Below, piece after piece: positions 44,967 through 53,284 of a DNA stretch of 64,000 bases. Origin of the DNA: Mesobacillus jeotgali (lineage in GTDB: Bacteria > Bacillota > Bacilli > Bacillales > Cytobacillaceae); assembly GCF_900166585.1 (NCBI RefSeq), contig NZ_FVZC01000009.1, positions 1,116,001 through 1,180,000 of the forward strand. The letters run 5' to 3'. The notes under the pieces were generated by a model. That model was not told the origin of the DNA. It saw only the letters and a list, made by a program, of their open reading frames with translations, and did no database searches. Position 1 is the first letter of the stretch, and each line of letters begins with the position of its first letter. The position numbers were made by a program, and so were the translations under genes.

Positions 44967-45438
44967 CAGGCAAATTCCAAATGAAACAGAAGAACGCAGC
45001 CAGGCTGCAGAGGAAATCATGCAAGCACTTGCTGACAATAAGGAAGCAGTCCTTTCTTTAATTGACCTGGCAAAAGAACTTCATGAAGTGAAGGTCTTCG
45101 AAACAGCGGGCTCTCTGCTTAAGCAGCGCAACGAGGTAGGAGTCATTGCCATGCAGCAGGTAAACCAGCCAGCAGTTCATAATGTCATAAAAAGTGGTTT
45201 TGGCCTGTTTAAGTTTCTTGGAGGATTGCAGCCAGCCCAGCTTGAAACATTGATGAATGGTGTCACTCTCGGTTTGAAAAGAATGTCCGAAACAGGTGAA
45301 AAAGGAAAGAAGCAAAGCATCTGGAAAATGAGAATCAGGCTTCGCAATCCCGAAATACGGGCAGCCATGACCACGATGGTTGATTTTATGGAAGGAATGG
45401 GAGAAGCCTTCCTTAGAAGCAGAGAAAAGCGTGAGTAG
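44941..45438 (+). CDS. DUF1641 protein, formate dehydrogenase partner
   Basis: 165 residues matching DUF1641. It is helical, with VKSGFGLFKFLGGLQPAQLE as its typical segment. Such proteins (YrhD/YjgD type) are encoded next to formate dehydrogenase genes in Bacilli and are thought to be subunits or assembly factors. It overlaps the fdhF end by 26 bp and has GGAGGG before ATG. Confidence 0.85.
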   Translation: MAKAIRQINRQIPNETEERSQAAEEIMQALADNKEAVLSLIDLAKELHEVKVFETAGSLLKQRNEVGVIAMQQVNQPAVHNVIKSGFGLFKFLGGLQPAQLETLMNGVTLGLKRMSETGEKGKKQSIWKMRIRLRNPEIRAAMTTMVDFMEGMGEAFLRSREKRE

Positions 45439-45450
45439 GGAGGGGTCAAC

Positions 45451-45663
45451 ATGCAGGATTATACGTTTCAAATCAGCAATTTAACCACTGAAGAAGATGC
45501 TGAGAAACTTACCCAGGCCATGCTTGAGGTCTGGGGAATTTCCCAAGCAGAAGCAAGTGCCCAGCATAAGACGGTATCAATCGTATTCGATGAAAGAATG
45601 TCTTCCCTGGAGGATTTTAAGCAGGCAGTTCGTGAAGCAGGGTTCCACCAGGCGAGTGAATAA
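45451..45663 (+). CDS. HMA-like small protein without CxxC
   Basis: 70 residues with the beta-alpha-beta-beta-alpha-beta pattern of heavy-metal-associated domains (YTFQISNLTTEEDAEKLTQA, then VSIVFDERMSSLEDFKQAV). The metal-binding CxxC is absent (NLTTEED stands there), so it probably does not carry copper. It lies 12 bp after the DUF1641 gene. Role unknown. Confidence 0.65.
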   Translation: MQDYTFQISNLTTEEDAEKLTQAMLEVWGISQAEASAQHKTVSIVFDERMSSLEDFKQAVREAGFHQASE

Positions 45664-45688
45664 TTCAGGAAAAAAAGAGGTGACGAGC

Positions 45689-45829
45689 ATGAGAATTTGT
45701 GAAGTGTGCGGAAGAAAAGAAGGCTTTGAAGACAATCAAGAAGACTTATTTCAAGCTGTTAAGCTTCATGTTTGCGATAGCTGCCGTGAAGACCGAAAGA
45801 TACCGCCTTTAGGAGACTGGGCGTACTGA
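45689..45829 (+). CDS. Tiny zinc-ribbon-like protein (46 residues) in the formate operon
   Basis: Starts MRICEVCGRKEGF and has HVCDSCRED: two CxxC pairs about 26 residues apart, as in a zinc ribbon. GAGGTG precedes ATG. It lies between the HMA-like gene and fdhD on the same strand. Confidence 0.65.
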   Translation: MRICEVCGRKEGFEDNQEDLFQAVKLHVCDSCREDRKIPPLGDWAY

Positions 45830-45894
45830 TTTTTTAAACTAATGTTATTGGATTTTTTTATTGACAGATAACACGATCCTGAGAAGCAACTGAA

Positions 45895-46704
45895 ATGAGG
45901 TGGCAAACACTGGAACCTATCGAGGTGAAACGGGAAATACTCCGCTACGGAAATGGTGTTGCCGAACGAATTGAAGATACTATTGTTACTGAACATCCGG
46001 TGACCATAAAAATCAATGGAACAGAATTTGCCACACTTGTTTGCTCGCCAGATTATGTCGAGGATCTTGTCACAGGGTTCCTGGCATCAGAAGGAGTAAT
46101 CCGCAGGTATGATGAGTTAGAGGATTTATGGATAGAAGCAAAGTCAGGTACAGCCCATGTAAAAACGAAGAAGGTAAACCCGTTCTACCGGAATTTCCAG
46201 GGGAAAAGATACATTACATCATGCTGCGGAGCAGGAAGACAGGGGTTCGTTTTTATTAATGATGCCCTGACTGCAAAAAAAATGGACAAGGTAAGAGTTA
46301 GAATTTCCTCGAGGGACTGTTTTTCTTTGATGAGGGAGATGCAGCATTCATCGACAGTATTTCAAAATACTGGAGGGGTGCATAATGCAGCACTTTGCCA
46401 GAATGGGAATATCGTGATTTCACGCATGGATATAGGCCGTCATAATGCCCTTGATAAAATTTATGGGTATTGCCTGAAGAAAAGCATTCCGCTTACAGAC
46501 AAGGTCCTTGCCTTTAGCGGCAGAATATCTGCGGAAATCCTTCTGAAAGCATCCAAAATTGGCTGTGAAATTGTTTTATCGAAATCTGCTCCAACAGAAC
46601 TCGCCCTTAAGCTTGCAGAAGATCTGGGCATTACCACAATTGGTTTCATACGTGATGAGTCACTAAATGTGTATACGGGACAGGAAAGAGTAGATCTTGA
46701 TTAA
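45895..46704 (+). CDS. fdhD: Formate dehydrogenase accessory sulfurtransferase FdhD
   Basis: 269 residues. The FdhD core is visible: ATLVCSPDYVEDLVTGFLASEG, the catalytic loop TSCCGAGR (Cys pair), TGGVHNAALC and MDIGRHNALDKIYG. FdhD passes sulfur from a cysteine desulfurase to the Mo cofactor of formate dehydrogenase. ATG 45895 itself overlaps GAGGTGG; a CTG 13 nt downstream of it would be better spaced, so the start is uncertain by a few codons. A bidirectional terminator follows. Confidence 0.9.
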   Translation: MRWQTLEPIEVKREILRYGNGVAERIEDTIVTEHPVTIKINGTEFATLVCSPDYVEDLVTGFLASEGVIRRYDELEDLWIEAKSGTAHVKTKKVNPFYRNFQGKRYITSCCGAGRQGFVFINDALTAKKMDKVRVRISSRDCFSLMREMQHSSTVFQNTGGVHNAALCQNGNIVISRMDIGRHNALDKIYGYCLKKSIPLTDKVLAFSGRISAEILLKASKIGCEIVLSKSAPTELALKLAEDLGITTIGFIRDESLNVYTGQERVDLD

Positions 46705-46730
46705 ATGCTAACATAAATAGAGAAATCAAA

Positions 46731-46754
46731 AAGGCTCTCCAAGTGGGGAGCCTT
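46731..46754. terminator. Bidirectional terminator between fdhD and sspH
   Basis: AAGGCTCTCC / GGGGAGCCTT stem, 4-nt loop, T-rich on the plus strand and A-rich (T on minus) before it. Confidence 0.7.
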
Positions 46755-46756
46755 CG

Positions 46757-46936
46757 TTATTTTTCAACCAACCCGTCAATTGAAACAAGCTGTCTTTCCT
46801 CATGGGTTCCTCTAGCCGAAATGACCGCCATACTTGAAGTAGAATCGATGCTTTCAATCCAAATCGGTACTCCATGATAATGGACGGAGATTTCATCTTC
46901 GGCAGAAAGGATTTCTTTTACCCGTTGCAAATCCAT
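46757..46936 (-). CDS. sspH: H-type small acid-soluble spore protein
   Basis: 59 residues. Matches the SspH family: MDLQRVKEILSAEDEISVHY, GVPIWIESID and the closing VSIDGLVEK. SspH-type proteins are minor spore-core proteins made in the forespore late in sporulation. GTG 46945 lies in the GAGGTG site; ATG 46936 is the start. Confidence 0.85.
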   Translation of the reverse strand: MDLQRVKEILSAEDEISVHYHGVPIWIESIDSTSSMAVISARGTHEERQLVSIDGLVEK

Positions 46937-46998
46937 GGTTATCACCTCATACTTAAATTGTCCAAAGATTACAACATGTATGTATAGGAGAGAGAACG

Positions 46999-47463
46999 AT
47001 GAAGTTTGAACAAAGCAGTCAGGAGAAGATTCAAATCGAGATGGGAATCATGAATTCCCAACCTGACTATAATTTGCTGTCGGATAGCAAGCGGATTTTG
47101 GATGAAAAGGATTTACTGGCGGAGCATGAGGAAGGGAAGGAATTCGAAAAAGAGCGTTATCTCATAGAAGTTAAAGGGAAATACATAGGAATCATTGATT
47201 TCATCATGAGTAATCCCAGAGATGGTAAACCCTGGCTTGGCTTAATGATTATACATAAAGACTGGAGCAGGAAGGGCCTGGCTGAAAAAGCACTGTCTAT
47301 GTATGAAGAAATGATGATGAATCGAGGAATAACAGAAGTAAGATTGGGTTGTTTTACTGCTAATAAACCAGGATTGTCATTTTGGACAAAGATGGGATAC
47401 CAGCAAATAAAGCGAATTCAATTCCGAGACAAGCCATTGTGGATAATGGAAAAGAAAATATAA
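46999..47463 (+). CDS. GNAT N-acetyltransferase
   Basis: 154 residues. KYIGIIDFIMSNPRDGKPWLG gives strands 2-4, then LMIIHKDWSRKGLAEKALSM the acetyl-CoA loop and GCFTANKPGLSFWTKMGY the final part. Acceptor unknown. AGGAGA precedes ATG. Confidence 0.8.
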   Translation: MKFEQSSQEKIQIEMGIMNSQPDYNLLSDSKRILDEKDLLAEHEEGKEFEKERYLIEVKGKYIGIIDFIMSNPRDGKPWLGLMIIHKDWSRKGLAEKALSMYEEMMMNRGITEVRLGCFTANKPGLSFWTKMGYQQIKRIQFRDKPLWIMEKKI

Positions 47464-47467
47464 AAAA

Positions 47468-47489
47468 GGCGAATCTGGATAGATTCGCC
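47468..47489. terminator. Terminator between convergent genes
   Basis: Perfect 9-bp stem GGCGAATCT with complement and a 4-nt loop; A-rich before, T-rich after. Confidence 0.7.
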
Positions 47490-47494
47490 ATTTC

Positions 47495-49438
47495 CTATTT
47501 TCGAGTAAGTTCCTTTATGCTTTCGCCTTCAACATAAGACGGAGTTTCCAAATCAAGCAGATCATAAATTGTCGGAGCGATATCTAAATTGGTGATTGGA
47601 TCTATTTGCTTACCGCGGCTGATATCCGGGCCCATGCCCATGAAGACGGCCTTCAGTTTCTCCCGGTCAGGATTTCCACCATGAGTTCCGTATTCAGGTG
47701 CCGGTTTGACCATTTCCGATACACCCTGTCCCATAATATAACCTGGAGCGGCCATTAACAGGACATCCCCCGCATTCTGTTCCCTTGATACCCCTTGTTG
47801 GGGAATTTGCTTTATCTCCTCATAGGGGTGTACCTTCGCATTTGTAAGATAGCCAATCAAACTTTGAGACGTTTCTTTCAATCCATTAAAAGATAGGTTC
47901 ACGGTACTGTTCCAAATTTCCTTTAGGTGATACTTTATGACCGGTCCGTTGTCATTCCTGTTTACCTCTACTTTTTTGAAAGCTTCAATGATTTGTTTTC
48001 GCACCTGATCATATTCCTCAGCAGGTACGATTCCATACTTTTCTCTTGATTCCAGGTTAATATATACATGAGCAGCGGATCCACTAGGAATTGCTATTGC
48101 CTTGGATTTCTCATAATCGATTTTACCTTCAGAATCAAGTTTGAGAAGTCCATTATCCTTTAATATTTTATTAGGCTCGAGCGCCGAATGCGCCGGCTCC
48201 ATTCCGTGGTCGGAAACGATAAACAGGTAATCATTTTCATCCAATGCTTTGACTGTTTTACCTACCGTTTTGTCAGCAGTCTTATAAGCCCATTGAATGT
48301 ACTCCGCATACTCGTCCGATTTTTTCTTTGTAAAGCCAGGCTGTCTTGGGTCTGTCAGCAAATACTTATGCTCTTGATGATCTATTTGAGGTGCGTAAAA
48401 CATCAACAAATCTGGATGATATTCTTTTTTAATATACAATGATACATCTGTAACCCAGTTTGCAAATCTTTCTGATATTGCTTCATATTCCTTTCTTGAT
48501 ATCCAGCCTTTTTCTAGTGCAATGTCATCTTGCTGTGGAGGGAAGAAGCCGTACCTGTCCCTGATATCTTTTGAAAAACCATTAGGTCCATCAATTAAAC
48601 CTGAAGTGACCGCAGTACGGTACATAAAGGTATCCTCTTCTAAACTTGCATCGGTTAATGCGAACTTGAACCAAAAACCTGCTGTCTTTTCTTCCTGTAC
48701 CTTTAATTCTAGGGAACCCCAGCCATTTGGCTTTACGGATTTCTGTGTTTTAGCCTTATTATCAGTGACAATAAAAGAGTCATAATTCTCTTTGTGATCA
48801 TCAGAGGAATCAAATGCCAGCACATGTATAGTTTGGTTTTTTGCATTTTCTACTTTAATTTGGAAAAATGATTCTTTTAAACCGCTATAACTTTTTGGTG
48901 GATTTGTCCATCCGGAAGCTTCGGTGAATTTGAGTTTTTCCTGATTGCTTGGTGACCATGTATCTCCATAGTAAATAGTGTAATCAGCTTGTTTACCTGT
49001 TGCTGGATTGGCGCCAGCAAAGGCCACTGTTGCTGTTGTTTTCCCTTGCTTCCTGGCTGCTACCCATAAAGGATCTACTTCCAACTTACTTAAAAAAGCA
49101 TCCTTCTTGTTTGTCATGGCTGCATCCTTCTCTTGCCACACATTGCTGACGATTGATGTTTTAAGAGGTGTAGCCCCAGTCGCAATCGCGGCATGTGACG
49201 GAGCAGTAAGAGAAGGGCTTACTGTTGTAGCATACTTCGCCATACTTCCTTTGTTCATCACATTTTTTATATTAGGCAGTTTCCCACCCTTAACATAGCT
49301 GCGGGTCAGGTCGTTTCTCATGCCATCAAACGAGACCAGTACTACCTGACTCTTGTTTTTTGCTTTAGCTGCTGTCACGCTGATACCTGATAAAATAAGT
49401 ATTACTAATATGGTGATTTTAATTATTCTTGTTGTCAT
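47495..49438 (-). CDS. Secreted alkaline phosphatase-superfamily phosphodiesterase
   Basis: 647 residues with a Sec signal (hydrophobic ITILVILILSGISV, then AKA cleavage near residue 26). Catalytic-domain motifs are VLVSFDGMRND (metal Asp), SLTAPSHAAIATG (nucleophile Thr), YAPQIDHQEH (Asp and His) and IVSDHGMEPAH (Asp-His). An insert near residues 190-280 resembles a beta-sandwich. The family cleaves nucleotide or lipid phosphodiesters outside the cell. AGGGAG precedes ATG. Related only distantly to the cytoplasmic enzyme at 28197. Confidence 0.85.
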   Translation of the reverse strand: MTTRIIKITILVILILSGISVTAAKAKNKSQVVLVSFDGMRNDLTRSYVKGGKLPNIKNVMNKGSMAKYATTVSPSLTAPSHAAIATGATPLKTSIVSNVWQEKDAAMTNKKDAFLSKLEVDPLWVAARKQGKTTATVAFAGANPATGKQADYTIYYGDTWSPSNQEKLKFTEASGWTNPPKSYSGLKESFFQIKVENAKNQTIHVLAFDSSDDHKENYDSFIVTDNKAKTQKSVKPNGWGSLELKVQEEKTAGFWFKFALTDASLEEDTFMYRTAVTSGLIDGPNGFSKDIRDRYGFFPPQQDDIALEKGWISRKEYEAISERFANWVTDVSLYIKKEYHPDLLMFYAPQIDHQEHKYLLTDPRQPGFTKKKSDEYAEYIQWAYKTADKTVGKTVKALDENDYLFIVSDHGMEPAHSALEPNKILKDNGLLKLDSEGKIDYEKSKAIAIPSGSAAHVYINLESREKYGIVPAEEYDQVRKQIIEAFKKVEVNRNDNGPVIKYHLKEIWNSTVNLSFNGLKETSQSLIGYLTNAKVHPYEEIKQIPQQGVSREQNAGDVLLMAAPGYIMGQGVSEMVKPAPEYGTHGGNPDREKLKAVFMGMGPDISRGKQIDPITNLDIAPTIYDLLDLETPSYVEGESIKELTRK

Positions 49439-49597
49439 AATAACTCCCTCGTTGTTGTTCTAATGTGATTTTACCTTTTTTTAATGGTTGTGAAACTTTT
49501 AGAAAATTAGTTCTTTTTTCTCATATAAAACTTCCTCGATAAAATCTTCATACTTTTTTGTTATAAAGTTGATATTAACTAAGGAGGGATAATAAAT

Positions 49598-50155
49598 ATG
49601 AAACGACAACACAAATGGGGAATGATTCTAGTTTCGATTGCCACAGCAATGACTTTAACAGCTTGCACAGGCGGACAAGACAAATCTGGTACCGCCGATC
49701 ATAGTGCACACGAACAAATGGAGCATTCTGGTTCAGGTGAGCTGCCAAAAGGTCTGAAAGAAGCGTCCAATCCAAAATACAAAGTAGGCAGCAAAGCGAT
49801 AATTACGAATGATCACATGCCTGGCATGGAAGGTGCGGAGGCAACAATTGTTGGCGCCTATGATACTGTGGTTTATGCATTATCCTATGACCCTACTGAT
49901 GGGGGAGAGCGTGTGGAAAACCACAAGTGGGTAATCCATGAAGAACTTTTGGAACCAGGAGAAAAACCCTTGAAGCCAGGTGATGAAGCTACCATCAATA
50001 CAGAACATATGGCAGGAATGAAAGGGGCAAAAGCAGTAATCGATTCAGCAGAGAAAATGACCGTTTATATGGTTGATTTCAAACCAACCGATGGTTCTGA
50101 AAAAGTAACAAACCACCAATGGGTAACAGAAGACGAATTAAAACCTGTCGAATAA
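49598..50155 (+). CDS. ydhK: YdhK family lipoprotein (two DUF1541 repeats)
   Basis: 185 residues. The lipobox LTACTG puts the lipid Cys near residue 23; a His/Asp-rich linker (DHSAHEQMEHSGSG) follows, then two DUF1541 repeats, each with a HMPGMEGAEATI or HMAGMKGAKAVI core and a closing NHKWV or NHQWV. His and Met richness suggests copper binding, and YdhK-type genes often lie near copper genes, although none is here. AAGGAGGG precedes ATG. Confidence 0.85.
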   Translation: MKRQHKWGMILVSIATAMTLTACTGGQDKSGTADHSAHEQMEHSGSGELPKGLKEASNPKYKVGSKAIITNDHMPGMEGAEATIVGAYDTVVYALSYDPTDGGERVENHKWVIHEELLEPGEKPLKPGDEATINTEHMAGMKGAKAVIDSAEKMTVYMVDFKPTDGSEKVTNHQWVTEDELKPVE

Positions 50156-50236
50156 GGTGAACTTTTACCAAATTATTCAGGATTGTCCCTCCAAAAGACT
50201 GGGTATATAAACAGTAACAATGAGGAGGGATGACTC

Positions 50237-50350
50237 ATGAGGAATTTGATTAGAACAGCGATTAAATGGGGACCAGTATTATATCCAATAGTGAAAAAAG
50301 TGATGGACAGCAGGAAATCCGCTAAATTTAAGAGCAGTTACTCAAAATAA
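50237..50350 (+). CDS. Very small conserved-type basic protein (37 residues)
   Basis: MRNLIRTAIKWGPVLYPIVK followed by a basic tail, one amphipathic helix. GAGGAGGG precedes ATG and a terminator follows at once. Similar peptides are common in Bacillus; function unknown. Confidence 0.6.
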   Translation: MRNLIRTAIKWGPVLYPIVKKVMDSRKSAKFKSSYSK

Positions 50351-50359
50351 ACTTATTGG

Positions 50360-50402
50360 AAGGCCGCACAGTATTCAGAACTTGATGATGTGCGGCCTTT
50401 CT
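50360..50402 (+). terminator. Terminator after the 37-residue gene
   Basis: AAGGCCGCACA / TGTGCGGCCTT stem with an 18-nt loop, then TTTC. Confidence 0.75.
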
Positions 50403-50666
50403 ATGTGTAAGGAGTATGTAAACCATAAAAATATTCTTTATATTAGACCTAATTGTTCATGTTATAATAGTAAAATAAGTAGTTGTTTTCGCCTTCTGCC
50501 TACTGTTTTACAAAAAGATCCTGACAGACTCTGTTTTCCACATTTAAGGTTCCAAATCTCTGTCAGAGGAGATACATTTAAAGGTAAAAGCAAGTAAATT
50601 CGCGAAAATGCTTAATAAAAAATACATATAGTCCGCTTTCATTGGTCTCTTAAAAGGAAGGTATAT
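50403..50666 (+). other. Leader region of the TraB-family gene
   Basis: No gene. A TATAAT near 50465 could be a -10 box. From 50519 to 50567, TGACAGA pairs with TCTGTCA and could close a 50-nt leader structure about 95 nt before the TraB-family start. Confidence 0.3.
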
Positions 50667-51833
50667 ATGGTTGAAGAAAATATTACGAGAATTGAAATGA
50701 ATGGCAAAGAATACATACTAATTGGAACAGCACATGTATCCAGGCATAGCGCTGAACAGGTTAAAGAAGTAATTGAGGCTGAGAAGCCAGATTCAGTATG
50801 TGTCGAATTGGACGAGCAAAGATACCAAACGATAACTGAAGGCTCTAAGTGGCAGGAAATGGATATAATTCAGGTCATTAAGGAAAAAAGGGCTTCTTTA
50901 TTATTAATGAATCTGGCTATTTCCTCTTTTCAGAATCGAATGGCGAATGAGCTGGGAATCAAAGCAGGGCAGGAAATGATCCAGGGGATAGAATCGGCCA
51001 GGGATGTCGGGGCAAATCTGGTTCTTGCAGATCGGAATATCCAAATTACTTTTTCGCGCATCTGGGGTAATCTCGGGTTTAAAGGAAAAGCAATACTGCT
51101 TAGCCAGATCATAACAAGTATCTTCAGCAAGGACAGCATTTCAGAGGAAGAACTTGAAAAATTGAAAGAACAAGACACGATTAATGCTATGCTTAATGAG
51201 TTCACTGAGACATTCCCACGGCTGAAAAAACCTTTGATAGATGAACGTGACCAGTATTTAGCTCAAAAAATCAAAGACGCACCAGGAGAAAAAATAGTCG
51301 CTGTCCTTGGTGCGGCTCATGTACCCGGCATAAAAGAACAGATTCAAAAAGACCATGACCTGAAGAAACTCCGGGAAGTTCCTCCCAAGTCCAATTGGCC
51401 TAAAATCATAGGTTGGAGCATCCCGGTATTGATTTTCGCCATCATATTCTATACATTTTTAGCCAATCCTAATGCAGGTTTCGACCAGACCATCAGCTGG
51501 GTACTATGGCATGGCAGCCTTTCTGCTCTTGGAGCTGCTATCGCTTTGGGTCACCCCCTTACCATACTAACAGCATTTTTGGCAGCACCAATTACCTCAT
51601 TAAATCCAATACTTGCCTCTGGTTGGTTTGCCGGGATTGCCCAGGCATATATTCGCAGGCCGAGTGTGAAAGACTTTGAGACACTCTCTGAAGATGTTTT
51701 CAGTGTGAAAGGCTTCTGGAGGAACAAAGTCAGCCGTATTTTGCTAATCGTCATGCTTTCCAATATAGGGAGTTCCCTTGGGACTTTCATTGGCGGCGCT
51801 GATGTAATCAGGGTGTTCCTTGAAAATCTATAA
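50667..51833 (+). CDS. TraB/GumN family membrane protein
   Basis: 388 residues. The TraB fold occupies residues 1-235, with the GTAHVS motif near 20, VCVELDEQRY near 48, LADRNIQ near 115 and GAAHVPGI near 216, typical of the family's metal-protease-like core. The C-terminal 150 residues hold about four hydrophobic helices. TraB was found as a pheromone-shutdown protein in enterococci, but the chromosomal role is unknown. AGGAAGG precedes ATG. Confidence 0.85.
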   Translation: MVEENITRIEMNGKEYILIGTAHVSRHSAEQVKEVIEAEKPDSVCVELDEQRYQTITEGSKWQEMDIIQVIKEKRASLLLMNLAISSFQNRMANELGIKAGQEMIQGIESARDVGANLVLADRNIQITFSRIWGNLGFKGKAILLSQIITSIFSKDSISEEELEKLKEQDTINAMLNEFTETFPRLKKPLIDERDQYLAQKIKDAPGEKIVAVLGAAHVPGIKEQIQKDHDLKKLREVPPKSNWPKIIGWSIPVLIFAIIFYTFLANPNAGFDQTISWVLWHGSLSALGAAIALGHPLTILTAFLAAPITSLNPILASGWFAGIAQAYIRRPSVKDFETLSEDVFSVKGFWRNKVSRILLIVMLSNIGSSLGTFIGGADVIRVFLENL

Positions 51834-51840
51834 GATTCGA

Positions 51841-51867
51841 AAACGGAACCCAATGGTTCCGTTTTTT
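51841..51867 (+). terminator. Terminator of the TraB-family gene
   Basis: AAACGGAACC / GGTTCCGTTT stem, 4-nt loop, TTT. Confidence 0.85.
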
Positions 51868-51963
51868 AATTAATATTTTTGCATTATTTTAGCGAAAAAA
51901 AAGGAATTTTGTTACATAAAATGGAATAGATAATGGTAAAGATTTTACAAATGGAGTGATTAA

Positions 51964-52161
51964 GTGAACATCTTAAAACCAGCCTTATCAATTTCGTTAA
52001 TGATTCATATTCTATACATGATCGGTATCATGTCTTTTGCCTATGTTAATGATGTATTTGTAGGATTTAAGGGAGAAACTCCGACTTTTTTTCTTTTTTC
52101 TTTCTTCATTTTTACGGCATTGATCACTGTAATCCTTAAAGCAATCAATTACACTCGATAA
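51964..52161 (+). CDS. Small membrane protein, 65 residues
   Basis: Two helices (SISLMIHILYMIGIMSF and TFFLFSFFIFTALITVIL) around a short loop. GTG with GGAG 8 nt upstream. No family recognised. Confidence 0.6.
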   Translation: MNILKPALSISLMIHILYMIGIMSFAYVNDVFVGFKGETPTFFLFSFFIFTALITVILKAINYTR

Positions 52162-52230
52162 AAAGGTCCCTTAAATGAAAAATATTCATCCTCCATATAG
52201 GATAAGAAAAGCTTAGTCGCAAATAATGAC

Positions 52231-52326
52231 TTATTTCGATTTTTGGGATGAATTCTTTCGAGCCTCAGCCTGACGTTTGGCATCCTTTTTAAAAGCTTCC
52301 ATTGCCTTGCTGTACAATAAGCTCAT
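52231..52326 (-). CDS. Very small basic protein (31 residues)
   Basis: MSLLYSKAMEAFKKDAKRQA followed by a Ser/Lys tail; GGAGGTG precedes ATG. Longer frames upstream cross a terminator and another gene and are not used. Function unknown. Confidence 0.5.
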   Translation of the reverse strand: MSLLYSKAMEAFKKDAKRQAEARKNSSQKSK

Positions 52327-52418
52327 TTTCCCACCTCCGTTTTTGGTTGTATCACTATTTAATACGTTCCCGGAAAGGTAGGGAAAAAACATATTTTTTT
52401 CTGGATTCGTCAAAAAAA

Positions 52419-52438
52419 GACGCTCACGAACGAGCGTC
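52419..52438 (-). terminator. Terminator of the 52445-52600 gene
   Basis: GACGCTC / GAGCGTC stem; on the minus strand seven T follow. Confidence 0.75.
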
Positions 52439-52444
52439 TTTCTG

Positions 52445-52600
52445 TTACTTTTTATTGATTTGCCTTCCGCTTTTCTTCTGGCTTTGAGACTTTGAATTTC
52501 CAACCTGAAATTCCTCACCTAATTCAATATCATTCCTTATATCATGCTTTTCAATTTGTTCCCTTGTTTGATCTCTGTTTTTCATGCCTTGTCTTGACAT
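52445..52600 (-). CDS. Small basic hydrophilic protein (51 residues)
   Basis: Starts MSRQGMKNRDQTREQIEKHD and ends in a Ser/Gln/Lys-rich tail (SQSQKKSGRQINKK), without hydrophobic segments. It has a GTGGGGTG-type site before ATG and its own terminator. It resembles short Bacillus spore or stress peptides in composition only; not assigned. Confidence 0.55.
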   Translation of the reverse strand: MSRQGMKNRDQTREQIEKHDIRNDIELGEEFQVGNSKSQSQKKSGRQINKK

Positions 52601-52656
52601 TTATTTCACCCCACTTTTCTAAATATGATCTTTGTTAGTATACCCATTTTATACTT

Positions 52657-53124
52657 TTACTCTGATTCTCCCCTGATCACTCTGTCGTAGAATACTTGAA
52701 ACCCATACAATACAAAGGTTTTAAATAAAAAGACGATGGATAATTGGAATTTTGTAAGCCTTACTAAAGTGACATAACCCATTTTCTTGAATATATCCAG
52801 CGCAAAATATGTAAACAATGAATCAATGAGGATATTGACAAACAAATAAAGTTTGAACTTTTTGTAAGTGTATTTCAAAATCCAGAAGGAGCCTATAAAA
52901 AATGGTCCCCAAATCAACGGGAATTCCCCAAGCACATTGGGTTTGACTTTGAACGGGAACCACCACCATTTCCTTTTTTCAGCTAATCTCCCTTCAAAAA
53001 TCAAATAAATACTCATGAACAAAGTACCAGGAAGAAACCTGCGGAAGGATTTTTTATCGAGAAAGGGCAGGGAAAACCATGGAAGTATAGCCATTAAAGC
53101 AATATATAGTTTTAAATTTTTCAT
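52657..53124 (-). CDS. Multi-helix membrane protein, 155 residues
   Basis: Four or five hydrophobic helices, with a Trp-rich KRKWWWFPFK motif and the WGPFFIGSFWILKY segment, as in CBO0543-like proteins. Function unknown. ATG has AAAGGTG upstream. Confidence 0.6.
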   Translation of the reverse strand: MKNLKLYIALMAILPWFSLPFLDKKSFRRFLPGTLFMSIYLIFEGRLAEKRKWWWFPFKVKPNVLGEFPLIWGPFFIGSFWILKYTYKKFKLYLFVNILIDSLFTYFALDIFKKMGYVTLVRLTKFQLSIVFLFKTFVLYGFQVFYDRVIRGESE

Positions 53125-53284
53125 ATGCCCACACCTTTTATAAATTCAGATAATAACAATTACCTATTACTTATTATCTCTGTTTTGACATTAAAAAATG
53201 AGTGTTAATAAAAATAGTTTCCCCTTTCAATCATTTCTTCCTTTCATTAACAGTATGTATTTAGAAGTAAAAGGAGGTAAGAGG

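Noticed and set aside
50382..50597. A 71-codon frame in the TraB leader
   Set aside because: Begins in the loop of a terminator, has no ribosome binding site and an unnatural Cys-rich composition.
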